Part shown: positions 62,138 through 64,000 of the stretch, one piece after another | How positions within the stretch are numbered: the first letter of the stretch is position 1 | How the letters are laid out: each line of letters starts with the position of its first letter | Source: Peptostreptococcus equinus | GTDB taxonomy: Bacteria > Bacillota > Clostridia > Peptostreptococcales > Peptostreptococcaceae | Direction: 5' to 3' | Assembly (NCBI RefSeq): GCF_027125355.1 | Contig: NZ_CP114052.1 | Coordinates: 1,798,001-1,862,000, forward strand | Length of the DNA: 64,000 nt | The notes under the pieces: generated by a model | The model's database searches: none | What the model saw: only the letters and a program-made list of their open reading frames with translations | What the model was told of the DNA's origin: nothing | Program-made: the position numbers and the translations under genes

Positions 62138-63964
62138 ATGTGTGGTATAGTTGGTTATTTAGGTAGTAAAAATGCTGCAGGCATTATAGTTGATGGACTT
62201 GCAAAATTGGAATACAGAGGTTATGACTCTGCAGGAATCGCTGTAAATACAGGCACTGAATTAGAAATAAGGAAGTTTAAAGGGAGATTAGCTGTGTTGG
62301 CTGATGACCTTGAAAAAAATAATATTATAGGAAATGTTGGTATCGGACATACTAGATGGGCTACACACGGTGAACCATCAGATGTAAACTCACATCCACA
62401 TTTCAACAAAGATAAGACTCTTGCTGTAGTTCACAATGGTATAATTGAAAACTATTTAGAGTTAAGAGAACAGTTAGAATCAGAAGGTATAGAATTTAAG
62501 TCTAAAACTGATACAGAAGTTGTAGCTCACTTATTAGATAAATATTACGAAGGTAATCTTTTAGATGCTGTATATAAGACTATAGGGGATTTAAAAGGTG
62601 CCTATGCTTTGGGTATAGTATCTGCAGAACACAATGATGAATTGATAGCTGTTAGAAAAGATAGTCCACTAATTGCTGGTGTAGGTGAAGGTGAGGCATT
62701 TATAGCTTCTGACATACCTGCTCTATTAAAGTATACTAGAGATGTAATTTATTTAGATAATGACGAAGTAGTTCATATAAAGGGTGGAAATCTTAAGGTT
62801 TATGATTCTCAGAGAAATCCTGTAGATAAAAAAATCAACCATGTAGATTGGGATGTTGAAGCCGCTGAAAAAGGCGGATATAGCTGTTTCATGGAAAAAG
62901 AAATCTTTGAACAACCAGAAGGTATAAAATCGACTTTAGAAAGAAGATTAAATGAAGAAGGTAGAATAGTTCTAGATGATATAAACCTAGATAAAGAATA
63001 CCTAGAATCAGTTAATAAAATATATATAGTAGCTTGTGGTACAGCTTATAATGCAGGTGTACTTGGCAAAACTGCTATGCAGAGAATGATGGGTATACCA
63101 GTGACTGTAGATATAGCTTCAGAATTTAGATACAATGAAAACTTTGTAGATGATAAGTCTCTAGTAATTCTTGTAAGCCAGTCTGGAGAAACAGCTGATA
63201 CACTTGCTGTTCTTAGAGATTCTAAGGAAAAAGGAGCTAGAATATTAGCAGTAACTAATGTTGTTGGTTCATCAATAGCAAGAGAAGCTGATGATGTATT
63301 CTATACTTGGGCTGGTCCTGAAATTGCTGTTGCCTCAACAAAGGCTTACACTACGCAGATAGTATCACTTTACATGATAGCTCTTAATTGTGCACTTGAA
63401 ATGGGTAATATAGACGATAAATATTATTTTGATATGATCGAAAAAATGAAGGAAATTCCTGCAAAGATTCAAGAAGTAATAAATAACAAAGATTCAATAG
63501 AACATATTGCAGATGATATAGTTAAAAAAGAACATGCATTTTTCCTAGGTAGAGGTATTGATTACTCCCTTGCTATGGAAGGATCATTAAAATTAAAGGA
63601 AATCTCTTATATTCATGCTGAAGCATTTGCTGCTGGTGAATTAAAGCATGGTACAATTGCTCTTATTGAAGAAGGTACTCCAGTAATATCAATCGCTACA
63701 CAGCAGAGTATGTTTGACAAGATGGTTTCAAATATGGAAGAAGTTCGTGCTAGAGGTGCATATGTAGTTGCAATATCTCAGAGCCACAACAAAGAGGTTG
63801 AAAAAGTATCAAACAAGGTAATCTATATACCAGATAGTGAAGATTTACTTTCTCCAATAATTGCTGTTGTTCCAATGCAGTTATTAGCATTAATGGTCTC
63901 TACAAAAAGAGGTCTTGATGTAGATAAACCAAGAAATTTAGCTAAATCAGTTACAGTTGAATAA
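62138..63964 (+). CDS. glmS: Glutamine-fructose-6-phosphate aminotransferase (isomerizing)
   Basis: 608 residues. The N-terminal glutaminase domain begins with MCGIVGYLG (nucleophile Cys after Met removal) and holds GIGHTRWATHG. Two SIS domains follow (VACGTAYNAGVLGKTA, SQSGETADTLAVLR and AGELKHGTIALIEEGTPV), and the conserved DKPRNLAKSVTVE end is complete. It makes glucosamine-6-phosphate for cell-wall sugars. AGGAGGA precedes the start, and expression is controlled by the ribozyme upstream. Confidence 0.99.
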   Translation: MCGIVGYLGSKNAAGIIVDGLAKLEYRGYDSAGIAVNTGTELEIRKFKGRLAVLADDLEKNNIIGNVGIGHTRWATHGEPSDVNSHPHFNKDKTLAVVHNGIIENYLELREQLESEGIEFKSKTDTEVVAHLLDKYYEGNLLDAVYKTIGDLKGAYALGIVSAEHNDELIAVRKDSPLIAGVGEGEAFIASDIPALLKYTRDVIYLDNDEVVHIKGGNLKVYDSQRNPVDKKINHVDWDVEAAEKGGYSCFMEKEIFEQPEGIKSTLERRLNEEGRIVLDDINLDKEYLESVNKIYIVACGTAYNAGVLGKTAMQRMMGIPVTVDIASEFRYNENFVDDKSLVILVSQSGETADTLAVLRDSKEKGARILAVTNVVGSSIAREADDVFYTWAGPEIAVASTKAYTTQIVSLYMIALNCALEMGNIDDKYYFDMIEKMKEIPAKIQEVINNKDSIEHIADDIVKKEHAFFLGRGIDYSLAMEGSLKLKEISYIHAEAFAAGELKHGTIALIEEGTPVISIATQQSMFDKMVSNMEEVRARGAYVVAISQSHNKEVEKVSNKVIYIPDSEDLLSPIIAVVPMQLLALMVSTKRGLDVDKPRNLAKSVTVE

Positions 63965-63982
63965 TATTAGAAAATTTTAAAG

Positions 63983-64000
63983 GGTGAGTATATGCTCACC
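63983..64000 (+). terminator. Start of the glmS terminator (cut by the window end)
   Basis: GGTGAG (63983-63988) pairs with CTCACC (63995-64000); the T-run would lie beyond the window. Confidence 0.6.

Noticed and set aside
1..64000. CRISPR arrays, tRNA or rRNA genes, IS elements
   Set aside because: No spaced repeats, tRNA cloverleaf, rRNA block or transposase was found when reading both strands.

Overview
The window is about 64 kb of AT-rich DNA. Gene content suggests a low-GC Firmicute, most likely an anaerobic member of the Clostridia: a glmS ribozyme, a Gram-positive threonine operon, CWB2 wall-binding repeats, an OPT peptide transporter, a propionate-type CoA transferase and hemerythrin/DUF1858 proteins. 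The genus cannot be named from the sequence alone.

Left host part (1-24.9 kb). In order: the start of a LigB/DODA-type dioxygenase; a two-gene OpuC/EgtU-type ABC importer; the threonine operon hom-thrC-thrB with promoter and terminator; a DUF554 protein; an OPT transporter; an MBL-fold hydrolase; a CoA transferase; a three-gene hemerythrin / unknown / DUF1858 operon; glyA; and a MerA/RclA-like flavoprotein. From about 17.8 to 22.6 kb lies a decayed RHS (YD-repeat) toxin region: two RHS core fragments, two loose copies of a toxin tail (one with GIY-YIG-like motifs), several immunity-like genes, CsbD and two small membrane proteins. Next come a CWB2 surface protein broken by a frameshift in an A8 tract and a truncated CPBP protease.

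Prophage (about 24.9-55.0 kb). A 58-bp perfect direct repeat (77 bp with two mismatches) bounds a contractile-tail prophage integrated in the 3' end of rpsI. Right to left it holds a frameshifted integrase, an ImmA-like protein, a CI-like repressor facing a Cro-like gene across four operator repeats, replication genes (replisome organiser, DnaB-like helicase, SSB), a late regulator, a second small tyrosine recombinase, HNH, both terminase subunits, head-tail joining genes, sheath, baseplate, tail fibres, holin, amidase and a DNA methyltransferase. It is defective. Portal, protease and the front half of the capsid gene are gone. The tail-tube start is fused in frame to the tape-measure gene, so most of the tube and the tail chaperones are lost. 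The integrase carries a 1-nt frameshift.

Right host part (55-64 kb). rplM-rpsI with a promoter and a leader hairpin; a serine cluster (class V aminotransferase, SerA-like dehydrogenase, DUF1015); truA; aroK; a PTS IIA protein; and glmS preceded by a complete glmS ribozyme.

The most unusual features are the in-frame tube::tape-measure fusion, the degenerate RHS toxin/immunity array, the operator and integrase-arm repeats, phased A-tracts upstream of the late genes, SOS-like boxes inside the prophage, and an SSB-like C-terminal tail on the phage helicase.
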